Assembly: GCF_001691565.1 (NCBI RefSeq) | Contig: NZ_MAYO01000003.1 | Span: 1,774,766-1,838,765, forward strand | Reading direction: 5' to 3' | Length of the DNA stretch: 64,000 bases | Source: Microbacterium oleivorans | GTDB taxonomy: Bacteria; Actinomycetota; Actinomycetes; Actinomycetales; Microbacteriaceae | Shown here: positions 42,874-50,845 of the stretch, one piece after another | Layout of the letters: every line of letters starts with the position of its first letter | Position numbering within the stretch: position 1 is the stretch's first letter | Translations under genes and position numbers: made by a program | The notes under the pieces: generated by a model | Database searches by the model: none | Told to the model about the DNA's origin: nothing | The model's input: the letters and a program-made list of their open reading frames with translations, nothing else

Positions 42874-43995
42874 GTGGATACGACCATGCGCATCGATCCG
42901 CCGACGGATGCGGGTTCCACCGCCGTCGTGACGATCGTCTCCGTTCCCGCGGGGCACCCCTATGTGCAGCAGGCCACCGCGGATCCGCGCGTAGCGGTCC
43001 TCGACGACCCGATCGCGCCCGGTTCGGACCCCGCGGTCTGGTGGCCACCGGGAGCGCTCGACCCCGCGTGGATCCGCGCGTACGCCGGCGAGGCCTCCCT
43101 CCTCCACATCCACTTCGGTACGGAGTCGTTCCCCGCCGGACATCTGACCTCGTGCCTCGACGCGGCCCACGCCGCCGGGTGGCCGGTCGTGTTCACCCTG
43201 CACGACCTCGAGCACCCGCAGCTCGGTGACAGCTCCGACTACCTGGCGCAGCTCGACGAGATCATGGCGGGCGCCGACGCAGTCACAACCTTGACGGTGG
43301 GCGCCGCGCGCGCCGTGCGGGAACGGTGGGGCCGTCACGCCACCGTGATCCCGCATCCGTCGGTGCTTCCGCGCGACGCCGCGATCGAACCGGCCGTCGG
43401 CGCGGGACGCGTCGTCGGCGTCCACCTGAAGGATCTCCGGCCGAGCGTCGACGGACCGGGCACCGTGCGGACGCTCGACGCGGCACTCACCGCGCTCCGC
43501 GACGCGGGTCACGACGTCCGCGGCGAGGTGCGCCTGCACCAGCGCGTGCGCGACGCGGATGCCGCAACCGAGATCCGCGCGCTGTGCGCGGCATCCGACG
43601 CCCTCGACCTGGTCGAGCACGAACGACTCGACGACGCGGAGCTGTTCGCCGCCCTGGCGCGCCTGGACGCGTGCGTCCTGCCGTACCGGCACGGCACGCA
43701 CTCGGGATGGCTCGAACTGTGCTGGGACCTCGGCGTCCCCGTCGCTGCTCCGAGGGTGGGCTTCTTCGCCGAGCAGCACGATGACGGCACGGTCGCCTCG
43801 TTCTCGCCGGGAAGCGCGGCCGAGCTCGCCGACGCCCTGTCCTCGCTGTGGACCGCCCCGGCGTCGCGACCGGCGAGTCCCGGGCGCGATGCGCTGGTCG
43901 AGCAGCGTCGGGGCGTGCGGTCCGTGATGGATGCCGCGATCGCCCAGCGTCACGCGGAGCTGTACCTCTCGTTGCTCGGAAGCCGCACCGCGTGA
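42874..43995 (+). CDS. Glycosyltransferase (GT4-like), first of a four-GT operon
   Basis: A 373-residue protein: HIHFGTESFPAGHLTSCLDAA, VVFTLHDLEHPQLGDSSDY, ATVIPHPSVLPRD as linker, GRVVGVHLKDLRPS at the donor domain and ACVLPYRHGTHSGWLELCWDLG in the nucleotide-sugar region. The GTG at 42874 is preceded by GGAAGGAG with 5 nt spacing; an ATG four codons later is possible. Its stop overlaps the next start (GTGA). The four genes to 46896 form a tightly coupled unit. Confidence 0.82.
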   Translation: MDTTMRIDPPTDAGSTAVVTIVSVPAGHPYVQQATADPRVAVLDDPIAPGSDPAVWWPPGALDPAWIRAYAGEASLLHIHFGTESFPAGHLTSCLDAAHAAGWPVVFTLHDLEHPQLGDSSDYLAQLDEIMAGADAVTTLTVGAARAVRERWGRHATVIPHPSVLPRDAAIEPAVGAGRVVGVHLKDLRPSVDGPGTVRTLDAALTALRDAGHDVRGEVRLHQRVRDADAATEIRALCAASDALDLVEHERLDDAELFAALARLDACVLPYRHGTHSGWLELCWDLGVPVAAPRVGFFAEQHDDGTVASFSPGSAAELADALSSLWTAPASRPASPGRDALVEQRRGVRSVMDAAIAQRHAELYLSLLGSRTA

Positions 43996-45098
43996 GCGCC
44001 CGCCCGCTCCGCATCGTCGTCATCGCACCGCTGCGCTTCCCGATCCGCCGTCCGCACGCCGGCGGTCTCGAATCCGCGGTCTGGTCGGAGGTCGACGCCC
44101 TCCGCCGTCGCGGACACGAGGTGACCTTCGTCGCCCCTGAGGGGTCGGACTTCCTCCCCGACGCGGATGTGTTCCGTCTGCCGCCGGTGGTGTGGCCCGA
44201 GGGTGCGCGCCCCACCGACAAGACCTGGCCCGAGAGCTACCACCACGACAGTGCACCCGCGCTCGGGCGCGCCCTCGACGAGATCGCGGCGCACCCCGAG
44301 CGTTACGACGTGATCTCCAACCACTGCCTCGACGCCCTGCCGCTGCGGCGCGCGCCACAGCTCGGTGTGCCCATGGTCACGACCCTGCACACCCCGGTCG
44401 ACGGGTTCGCGGTCGCCGCGCACGCCGCGGCGGACGGCGCCGGGTCGCAGTTCCTGTCGGTGAGCACGCACACGAAGACCCAGTGGGATGCCGCCGGCGT
44501 CCCTTCGACTCTCCTTCCCAACGGCGTCGACCCCCGGGCGTGGCCGCTGGGCCCCGGCGGCGACGACCTCGTCTGGTTCGGGCGGATTGTGCCCGAGAAA
44601 GCCCCGCACGTCGCGGTGGAGGTCGCTCGGCGTCTCGGCCGGCGCATCGTGATCGCGGGTCGGATCGGCGACGAGGAGTATGCCCGCGACACCGTGTTCC
44701 CCCGGCTCGGCAGCCATGCCGAATACGCCGGCGAGCTGGCGCCCGAGCCTTTGGCGGGCCTCGTCGGACGCAGCGGCCTCGCCCTGGCGACGCCGGCGTG
44801 GGCCGAGCCGTTCGGGCTCGTCGGCCCCGAGGCCCTCATGTGCGGGACGCCCGTCGTCGGGTTCGCCGTGGGTGGCGTCCCCGAGATCGCCGCGGCCACG
44901 ATGGGCATGCAGTTGGTCGCGGCGGACGACGTCGACGCGATGACGGAACGCGCGGCCGCGATGCTGCCGAGTGGAAAGGATGGCGCCTTCCGCGCCGTCG
45001 TTCGGGAGACCGCCGAGCGTCGATTCTCCCTGGACCTGCGCATCGACGCCCTCGAGGCGAGCTTCGCCCGACTGCTCGCGACGGAGAGCGCCGCGTGA
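43992..45098 (+). CDS. GT4-family glycosyltransferase
   Basis: A 368-residue GT-B enzyme: IVVIAPLRFPIRRPHAGGLES, VSTHTKTQWDAAGV, LPNGVDPRAWPLG, DDLVWFGRIVPEKAPHVAVE, the motif PAWAEPFGLVGPEALMCGTPVVGF (E..F..V..E block) and GVPEI. It is a clear GT4 member, probably using a nucleotide sugar on a lipid-linked or glycan acceptor. GTG start and stop overlap neighbours by 4 nt. Confidence 0.9.
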   Translation: MSARPLRIVVIAPLRFPIRRPHAGGLESAVWSEVDALRRRGHEVTFVAPEGSDFLPDADVFRLPPVVWPEGARPTDKTWPESYHHDSAPALGRALDEIAAHPERYDVISNHCLDALPLRRAPQLGVPMVTTLHTPVDGFAVAAHAAADGAGSQFLSVSTHTKTQWDAAGVPSTLLPNGVDPRAWPLGPGGDDLVWFGRIVPEKAPHVAVEVARRLGRRIVIAGRIGDEEYARDTVFPRLGSHAEYAGELAPEPLAGLVGRSGLALATPAWAEPFGLVGPEALMCGTPVVGFAVGGVPEIAAATMGMQLVAADDVDAMTERAAAMLPSGKDGAFRAVVRETAERRFSLDLRIDALEASFARLLATESAA

Positions 45099-46090
45099 AC
45101 GCCGGCGTCCCCCGTATCGGGTGGTACGTGCATCACCACGGCCGGGGGCACCTCACCCGTCTGCTCGCCATCGCCGTGCACCTGGACGCCGAGGTCGACT
45201 GCCTCAGCAGCCTCCCCGCTCCCCGCGACCTGCCGGCCGGGTGGACCTGGACCGTCCTCGACCGGGACGATGACGGGGGCGACCCCGTCGACCCGACCGT
45301 GAGCGGGATGCTGCATTGGGCCCCCATCGGGCACGCCGGGCATCGCTCACGGCTCGCTGTCATCGCCGCCGCGGCGACCGAGCGCCGGTGGGACGGCATG
45401 GTCGTCGACACGTCCGTCGAGGTGACCCTCCTCGCTCGCCTGCTGGGGCTACGCACCGTCGTCGTCACCCAGCCCGGTCACCGCGTCGACCGCCCGCATC
45501 TGCTCGGCTTCGCGGCAGCCGACACCGTCCTGGCGCCGTGGGCGCGCGGCATCCTGTCTCCCCCGCATCTCGAGGTACTCGGCGACAAGGTCGTCCACAC
45601 CGGTGGTATCAGCCGCTTCGCCGATCGTCCGACGGGGGGCGAGCGCACCGATCAGGTCGTCCTGCTGGCCGGCGCAGGCGGATCCGCCGTGGGGCCGGCG
45701 GCGATCCGGGATGCCGAGAAGGCGACGGGTCGGCCGTGGCGAGTCCTCGGGGGCAGCACGTGGGCCGACGACCCGTGGGAGGCGCTGACCTCCGCGGCGG
45801 TCGTCGTCTCGTACGCCGGTCAGAACGCCGTCGCCGACCTCGCCGCCGCGCAGGCACCCGCCATCGTCGTCCCGCAGGATCGGCCGTTCGACGAGCAGCG
45901 CGAGACGGGGCGCGCCCTGCGCCGCGCCGGACTCGCACAGGTGTCGGACGACTGGCCCGACGCGGCGCGGTGGCCCGAGCTCGTCGAGCGCGCGTCGACC
46001 GCCCGGCCGGAATGGGAGCGGTGGGAGGTCGCCGGGGCGCCGCAGCGGGCGGCTGCGGCGATCATCGACACCGTGCGGGGCGACCGGTGA
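45095..46090 (+). CDS. GT28/MurG-like glycosyltransferase
   Basis: A 331-residue protein resembling GT-B enzymes of the MurG type: GWYVHHHGRGHLTRLLAIA at the N-terminus (the GRGH motif), VVVDTSVEVTLLARLLG, and in the C-terminal half VVLLAGAGGSAVGP, VVVSYAGQNAVADLAAAQAPAIVVPQ, corresponding to the GT28 donor site. The function in this locus is unknown. Both ends overlap neighbours by GTGA. Confidence 0.83.
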   Translation: MNAGVPRIGWYVHHHGRGHLTRLLAIAVHLDAEVDCLSSLPAPRDLPAGWTWTVLDRDDDGGDPVDPTVSGMLHWAPIGHAGHRSRLAVIAAAATERRWDGMVVDTSVEVTLLARLLGLRTVVVTQPGHRVDRPHLLGFAAADTVLAPWARGILSPPHLEVLGDKVVHTGGISRFADRPTGGERTDQVVLLAGAGGSAVGPAAIRDAEKATGRPWRVLGGSTWADDPWEALTSAAVVVSYAGQNAVADLAAAQAPAIVVPQDRPFDEQRETGRALRRAGLAQVSDDWPDAARWPELVERASTARPEWERWEVAGAPQRAAAAIIDTVRGDR

Positions 46091-46896
46091 GCGTCGCGGT
46101 CGTGAGCATGTGCTCACTGCCGCGTGTCGGGCATCTGCGCGCGCAGTTGCGGGCGCTGGCGGACATGCCGGACATCCGCCGCGTCGTCGTCTGGATCGGT
46201 GACGACGAGCCGCCGGAGCTGGATGCCGAGACGGTCATCCGGGTCCCGCCGGGCCCCGAGGGGCTGCGGCTGGCCGCCGGGCGGAACGCGGGCGCGGCCG
46301 CGGGAGCGGACGCGGACCTGCTCGTGTTCCTCGACGCGGACTGCATCCCGGGACCCGACCTGCTGCGCCGTTACCGCGAAGCGGCAGGGCGCCATGCGGA
46401 CGCCGTGCTGTGCGGACCGGTCACCTACCTCGCGCAGGGGGTCACGGCATCCGATCCCGCCGACCTGGTCGCCTACACCTCACCGCACGCCGCTCGGCCG
46501 ATGCCCGCCGAGGGCGCCGAACGGGTCGCCACCCCCGCGGAGTACCCACTGTTCTGGTCGCTCTCGTTCGCCCTCACGCCCGAGACGTGGCGGCGCATCG
46601 GCGGATTCGACGAGGCCTACGAAGGGTACGGCGGCGAGGACACCGACTTCGCGTTCCGGATGCGCTCACGCGGCGTCCCGCTCGTGTGGACAGGCGGAGC
46701 GCACGCGTACCACCAGTACCATCCGACGACCTCGCCCCCGTGGCAGCACGTCGACGACATCCTCCGCAACGGCGCCCTGTTCCACCTGCGCTGGAACGAG
46801 TGGCCGATGACGGGGTGGCTCGAGGCCTTCGAACGCGGCGGCGCGGTGGTGAGGGAGGCCGCCGGCTGGCACCGTGCCGACGACATCCGTTCGTAA
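46087..46896 (+). CDS. GT2/galactosyltransferase-like glycosyltransferase
   Basis: A 269-residue GT-A enzyme: AAGRNAGAAAGADADLLVFLDADCIPGP (DxD), SLSFALTPETWRRIGGFDEAYEGYGGEDTDFAFRMR and AHAYHQYHP. The GGEDTDF block is the Glyco_transf_7 C-terminal signature. Last gene of the four-GT operon. The GTG start overlaps the GT28-like stop. Confidence 0.87.
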   Translation: MSVAVVSMCSLPRVGHLRAQLRALADMPDIRRVVVWIGDDEPPELDAETVIRVPPGPEGLRLAAGRNAGAAAGADADLLVFLDADCIPGPDLLRRYREAAGRHADAVLCGPVTYLAQGVTASDPADLVAYTSPHAARPMPAEGAERVATPAEYPLFWSLSFALTPETWRRIGGFDEAYEGYGGEDTDFAFRMRSRGVPLVWTGGAHAYHQYHPTTSPPWQHVDDILRNGALFHLRWNEWPMTGWLEAFERGGAVVREAAGWHRADDIRS

Positions 46897-46926
46897 ACCG
46901 CCTGCGTGGGGTGACCCGACAGGTCG

Positions 46927-46938
46927 TATCCTTCGCTC
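46927..46938 (+). promoter_or_regulatory. Leaderless-type -10 box
   Basis: TATCCT (46927-46932) ends 6 nt before the ATG at 46939, which places transcription start at or next to the A of the start codon. There is no ribosome site, so the gene is probably leaderless. Confidence 0.45.
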
Positions 46939-47622
46939 ATGACAGACGCGGGGGCGAGGAAATGGTCCCGGGGCCAGCGCACCCGGGAGCTGACGCGCGT
47001 GCTTCGACCGGCCGGCTTCGAGCGCCGCGGCGACGAATGGATCCTGGACACCTCTGAGCTCCGATGGTGGGTCCATCTCGGCACCGCGAAGGGGGACGCC
47101 CACGAGCACGAGCTGGCGGTGGGTTCCCTGATCCTCCGGGACGGGGAGCCCGACTACGACGCCCCTCACCCCGCCACCTTCGGTCTCGGCGACCTCCCCG
47201 GCGCGTCCCGCCGCCGGTATCTCGACACGGACGAGGCCGCCCATGATCCCCTCGTCCTCGACACCGAAGCCCTCTTGCTCCCGTTGCTCGCCAGGCTCCG
47301 GACGATCGATTCGGTGATCGAGATGTGGCTCGCCGGCGATGTCGCGGCGGGAACCGTCTCGGACAGCCGGCCCCTGCAGGTGTGGCACGCGTGGCTGCTC
47401 GCGAAGAGCACGGACCGATACGTGCTCGCCGACCGCGCGCTGATGATCGCCGAGACCGTGCGGTGGACGCCCGACGCCCGCCGGATTCTGGCCGACCTGG
47501 GAATGCCGGTCGACCGGCCGGCCCGGCGTCCCAAGAACCTCACGGCCGCCGACCGGTTGGTGCAGCGGGCCTACGTCCGCAGGTTCAGTCCGTACGCCGA
47601 CGCGGAGCGCCTGCCGCTGTGA
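46939..47622 (+). CDS. Conserved hypothetical cytoplasmic protein
   Basis: A 227-residue soluble protein without signal peptide. The N-terminus TRELTRVLRPAGFERRGDEWILDTSELRWWVHL has the GF.R.G..W pattern seen in DUF4304-like proteins, but I am not sure of the family. The rest is helical with no catalytic motif visible. Single gene with a leaderless-type promoter, the first gene past the plus GT operon. Confidence 0.7.
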   Translation: MTDAGARKWSRGQRTRELTRVLRPAGFERRGDEWILDTSELRWWVHLGTAKGDAHEHELAVGSLILRDGEPDYDAPHPATFGLGDLPGASRRRYLDTDEAAHDPLVLDTEALLLPLLARLRTIDSVIEMWLAGDVAAGTVSDSRPLQVWHAWLLAKSTDRYVLADRALMIAETVRWTPDARRILADLGMPVDRPARRPKNLTAADRLVQRAYVRRFSPYADAERLPL

Positions 47623-47644
47623 AGCCGGGGCCCCGATCAGCCCT

Positions 47645-47770
47645 TCAGAAGGCGTCGGCGCGCGCGATCTGCTCGGCGGCGTGGGCATGCGTCTGCGGAT
47701 CGGGGATGCCGGCGAGGTGGTCGACGCATCCGTCGAGCGTGACGTCGATGGAGTAGCGGAGGGGGCGCAC
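47645..47770 (-). pseudogene. Remnant of a dihydrofolate reductase/RibD-family gene
   Basis: From the GTG at 47770 to the TGA at 47645 there are 41 codons reading RPLRYSIDVTLDGCVDHLAG at the start and AAEQIARADAF at the end. This is the N-terminus of the DHFR-like RibD C-terminal family, which should continue with a FGRxTYE block for about 140 more residues. None is present beyond the stop in any frame that I could find. It lies 9 nt after the end of the GT4 gene and is best read as a truncated fragment. Confidence 0.7.
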
Positions 47771-47779
47771 AGCGGGAGG

Positions 47780-48979
47780 CTACGCCCGGACCCCGGCCCC
47801 GCGCATCAGCCGAGCGACCGCCGCCGTGAGATCCGCGGCCACGGGCGCGGGAGCGAACCGCGCGACTCCGGCGGCGGCACGCCGCGCTCGGGCGAGAGCA
47901 CCGTCTGGCTCGTCGAGGGTCCTCAAGACCGCAGCGGCGAGCGCACCGGGGTCACCCGGCGGCGCCATAAGACAGTCCGCACCGTCGACGCAGAAGTCGT
48001 CGAAGCCGCTGCCCGACGTCACGACGAGCGGCGCTCCGACGGCCTTCACCTCGACCGCTGCGTTGCCGAACCCCTCCCACCGCGACGGACACATCACGAC
48101 GTCGGCCGACGCGATCGCGCCGTACAGGTCATCTTCGGCGACATGGCCGAGGAATGTCACGCGCCTCCGCGACGACAGGGGCACCCTTTCGAGGAGCGCC
48201 GCGCGCGACGGCTCGAACCGGTCGTCCCCACCCGCGCCCGCGAGGACCAGCCGCGCCGTCGGATGCCGATCCACGACCCGCGCGAACGCGTCGATGCCGT
48301 CGACCACCCCTTTGCGCCGCTCCGTTCGCCCGAGGAAGAGGACGATCGGTCCGTCGGCGTCCGGCCACCCCCGCGGACGGGCGGCACGGTCCGCCGCGCG
48401 TCGGATCGCCGCGACGTCGACGCAGTTGCGCACGACCTCGAGCGCGGGCAGTCGCCCCCAGATCCGCTCCGACCGTTCGGCCATCGCTCGCGAGATCGCC
48501 ACGAGTCCCGCCGACCGCCTGACCTGTCTCGCCTCCAGCGACTCCTGCAGCCGCACCGCCGGCCGACTCCACGCCGGAAAGTCCGCGAGCCGCAGCCCTG
48601 ACACCTCGTTCGCGAGCCGGATGCCGGTGGCGAGGTTCGTCACGAGCGGCGCACCCGGAGGAAGGAGCGAGCCCAGGCCCATCCACTCCGGCAGGAACAC
48701 GCGGTCGTACGCACCGCGGCGGTAGGCCCGCCGCACGACGACCGCCCGGTGCAGCAGCGCGGCGAGGCGCGGCATCCCGTCGGTCCGGTGCACGAAGAGC
48801 CGACGGATGCCGGGAGTCGCCCGCACGTCGACGGGACCGTCCGCGAAGACCACGAGATCGACCTCGGCGCCCTCCGCCGCGAGCGCGGGAAGCAGAGCGG
48901 CGTAGTGCCGTCCGATGCCGCCGGTGTAGGTGGTCACCCCGGCGTATTCCGTCGTGGCGACGAGCCACCGCTCGGTCAT
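47780..48979 (-). CDS. GT4-family glycosyltransferase
   Basis: A 399-residue GT-B enzyme: GVTTYTGGIGRHYAALLPAL at the N-terminus, VRNCVDVAAIRRA as linker, IVLFLGRTERRKGVVDGIDAF at the donor domain, and ADVVMCPSRWEGFGNAAVEVKAVGAPLVV, the E..F..A..E block of GT4. It stands as a single gene, outermost of the GT genes in this locus. ATG at 48979; no clear ribosome site. Confidence 0.9.
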   Translation of the reverse strand: MTERWLVATTEYAGVTTYTGGIGRHYAALLPALAAEGAEVDLVVFADGPVDVRATPGIRRLFVHRTDGMPRLAALLHRAVVVRRAYRRGAYDRVFLPEWMGLGSLLPPGAPLVTNLATGIRLANEVSGLRLADFPAWSRPAVRLQESLEARQVRRSAGLVAISRAMAERSERIWGRLPALEVVRNCVDVAAIRRAADRAARPRGWPDADGPIVLFLGRTERRKGVVDGIDAFARVVDRHPTARLVLAGAGGDDRFEPSRAALLERVPLSSRRRVTFLGHVAEDDLYGAIASADVVMCPSRWEGFGNAAVEVKAVGAPLVVTSGSGFDDFCVDGADCLMAPPGDPGALAAAVLRTLDEPDGALARARRAAAGVARFAPAPVAADLTAAVARLMRGAGVRA

Positions 48980-49014
48980 CGGTACCGCTTCGGTGCGGTC
49001 CGATGACTGCCGCT

Positions 49015-49350
49015 TCAGAACGACTCCTCGAACCAGGGGTCGTCCTCCTCGTAGGGATACTCGCCGACCGACGCCGGCGGGTGGACGAGCCGGTCGTTGC
49101 GGCTGAGGAGATCCATGACGGCCGACTCGTCGTCCAGACGGACCGCGAACCCCGTGTGGGGGGTCGTGTAGAGCTGACTCGCCGGACCGATGAGCATCGA
49201 CGAGGTGGCCGCACCCTCGGTGGTCGAGATCGGGACGGTGATGAGGTCGGAGGCCTTCTGCTCCGCGAGGCTCTTCGCGTACCGCATCACCGCATCGGCG
49301 ATCGCGTCCGTCGTCACGACGTAGCCATCGGAGTAGTGCAGTTCGAGCAT
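49015..49350 (-). CDS. Small hypothetical protein
   Basis: A 111-residue soluble protein, MLELHYSDGYVVTTDAIADA at the start, with TTEGAATSSMLIGPASQLY and an acidic C-terminus (YPYEEDDPWFEESF). The family is unknown to me; codon use is like its neighbours. The ATG at 49350 is preceded at 6 nt by CACGAT, a weak leaderless-type -10. Longer frames upstream are antisense to the GNAT gene. Confidence 0.65.
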   Translation of the reverse strand: MLELHYSDGYVVTTDAIADAVMRYAKSLAEQKASDLITVPISTTEGAATSSMLIGPASQLYTTPHTGFAVRLDDESAVMDLLSRNDRLVHPPASVGEYPYEEDDPWFEESF

Positions 49351-49412
49351 TGACCGATCGTGCGCGACGCTCACGTCACGCAGATGGGGGTCGCGCCCCC
49401 GGTATCCGTCTC

Positions 49413-49871
49413 CTACACTGCGGCGTCTGCGCGCCGGGTCATCGGCACGTGCGGAATGCGGTCCTCGACGTAGGACCGACCGGTGACCACGAACCCGAAC
49501 CGGCCGTACCAGTCGGCGAGGTGCTCCTGCGCGTCGAGGACGAACGGCCGCGAAGCGTCCTGCGCGATCGCGTGGTCGATCGCGAGGCGCATGAGGTCGG
49601 CACCGACGCCGCGGCCCCGGGCGGCGGCACTCGTGACCACGCGTCCGATGCGCCACCGCGTGCTCTCGTCCAGCAGGCGGAGCGTGCCGAGGACGTCGCC
49701 GTCCTCCTCCGCCCACGCGATGAGTGCGCCGGTCTCGATGTCCCGGCCATCGAGCTCGGGGTAGGCGGCTTCCTGCTCGACGACGAACACGCTGACGCGC
49801 AGCCACAGGATCCGGTAGAGCGTCGTCGCCGGGATCTCGGCGAGCGGAGAGAGATGGATGCCGACGGTCAC
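49413..49871 (-). CDS. GNAT-family N-acetyltransferase (ElaA-like)
   Basis: A 152-residue acetyltransferase: LYRILWLRVSVFVVEQEAAYPELDGRD is the typical ElaA start, GTLRLLDE and WRIGRVVTSAAARGRGVGADLMRLAI the acetyl-CoA-binding R-G-x-G-V-G loop, and FVLDAQEHLADWYGRFGFVV the C-terminal part. The substrate is unknown. The GTG at 49871 lies 6 nt after TACCGT (49883-49878, minus), a good leaderless promoter. Confidence 0.87.
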   Translation of the reverse strand: MTVGIHLSPLAEIPATTLYRILWLRVSVFVVEQEAAYPELDGRDIETGALIAWAEEDGDVLGTLRLLDESTRWRIGRVVTSAAARGRGVGADLMRLAIDHAIAQDASRPFVLDAQEHLADWYGRFGFVVTGRSYVEDRIPHVPMTRRADAAV

Positions 49872-49903
49872 CGCTTCACGGTACGCGAACCGCGTTCCGA
49901 GCG

Positions 49904-50845
49904 TCAGCCGCGGTCGGTGACCCTGCGAACCGACTCCCCCGCCCGCGACCGCAACCACCGGGTGGCGAAGAACAGGGCGACGCCGACGACGAGCAGGCCC
50001 GCGCCGAACGGCCAGACGACGCCGGACTGTTGGGTCAGCAACAGGATGCACGAGGCGATGCCGAGGATCGGGATGACTGTCCAGACCCGGAAGTGATCAT
50101 GCTCCACCCGGTCCCGGCGAAGGACGAGCACCGAGACGTTCGCGCTCAGGAAGACGAACAGCAGCAGGAGCACCACCGTCTCCGCGAGCAGACCGAGGTC
50201 CCCGATGAGGGTGAGCAGCATGGCGATGAGCGTGGTCACGAGGATCGCCACCCACGGAGTGCGTCGCTTCGGGAGCACCCGCCCGAGCACACCGGGGAGA
50301 AGACCCTGCTCCGACATCCCGTATGTCAGGCGGCTCGCCATGATCATCGTGAGGAGCGCCCCGTTCGCGACGGCGACGAGCGCGATCAGGCTGAACAGCC
50401 ACGCGGGCACGCCGACCCCCGCCGCCGCGACCACGTCGAGGAGCGGGCCGCTGGACTCGACGAGGTCTTCGGGGGGCAGAGCGATCGCACTCGCAAGACC
50501 GACGAGGACGTAGACGATCCCCGCCGTGATGAGCGAGGCGAACAGGGCGCGCGGGTAGGACCTCCGCGGGTTCCGCACCTCTTCGATGACGTTCGCCGAG
50601 GTCTCGAACCCGACGAAGGAGTAGTACGCGATGATCGCGCCGCCGAGCACGGCGGTCGGCAGGGCGGCATCCGTCGGCAGCTGGGCGACCCGACCCGGAT
50701 CGCCACCACCACCCGCGAGGAGCATCGCGACGACGACGATCACGATCACCAGGCCGCTCAACTCGATGAGCGTCATCACGAGGTTCGCCCCCATCGACTC
50801 CCGGATGCCGCGTGCGTTCAACGCGCCGACGATGCCGGGCGTCAG
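49904..50845 (-). pseudogene. APC-family amino-acid permease, 5'-truncated
   Basis: Only the C-terminal two thirds of an APC permease remain, about 305 residues from the TTG at 50821, with eight or so hydrophobic segments. The frame continues upstream as TPGIVGALNARGIRES, still like the family, to about 50845, where it runs into the C-terminal coding region of the P450 gene. Full-length relatives have about 450 residues and begin with four more helices, absent here. The body (YYSFVGFETSANVIEEVRNP, RRSYPRALFASL) is undamaged. It is probably non-functional. Confidence 0.75.

Noticed and set aside
47622..47644. Mobile element at the DHFR remnant
   Set aside because: No transposase, terminal inverted repeat or target duplication is visible around it.
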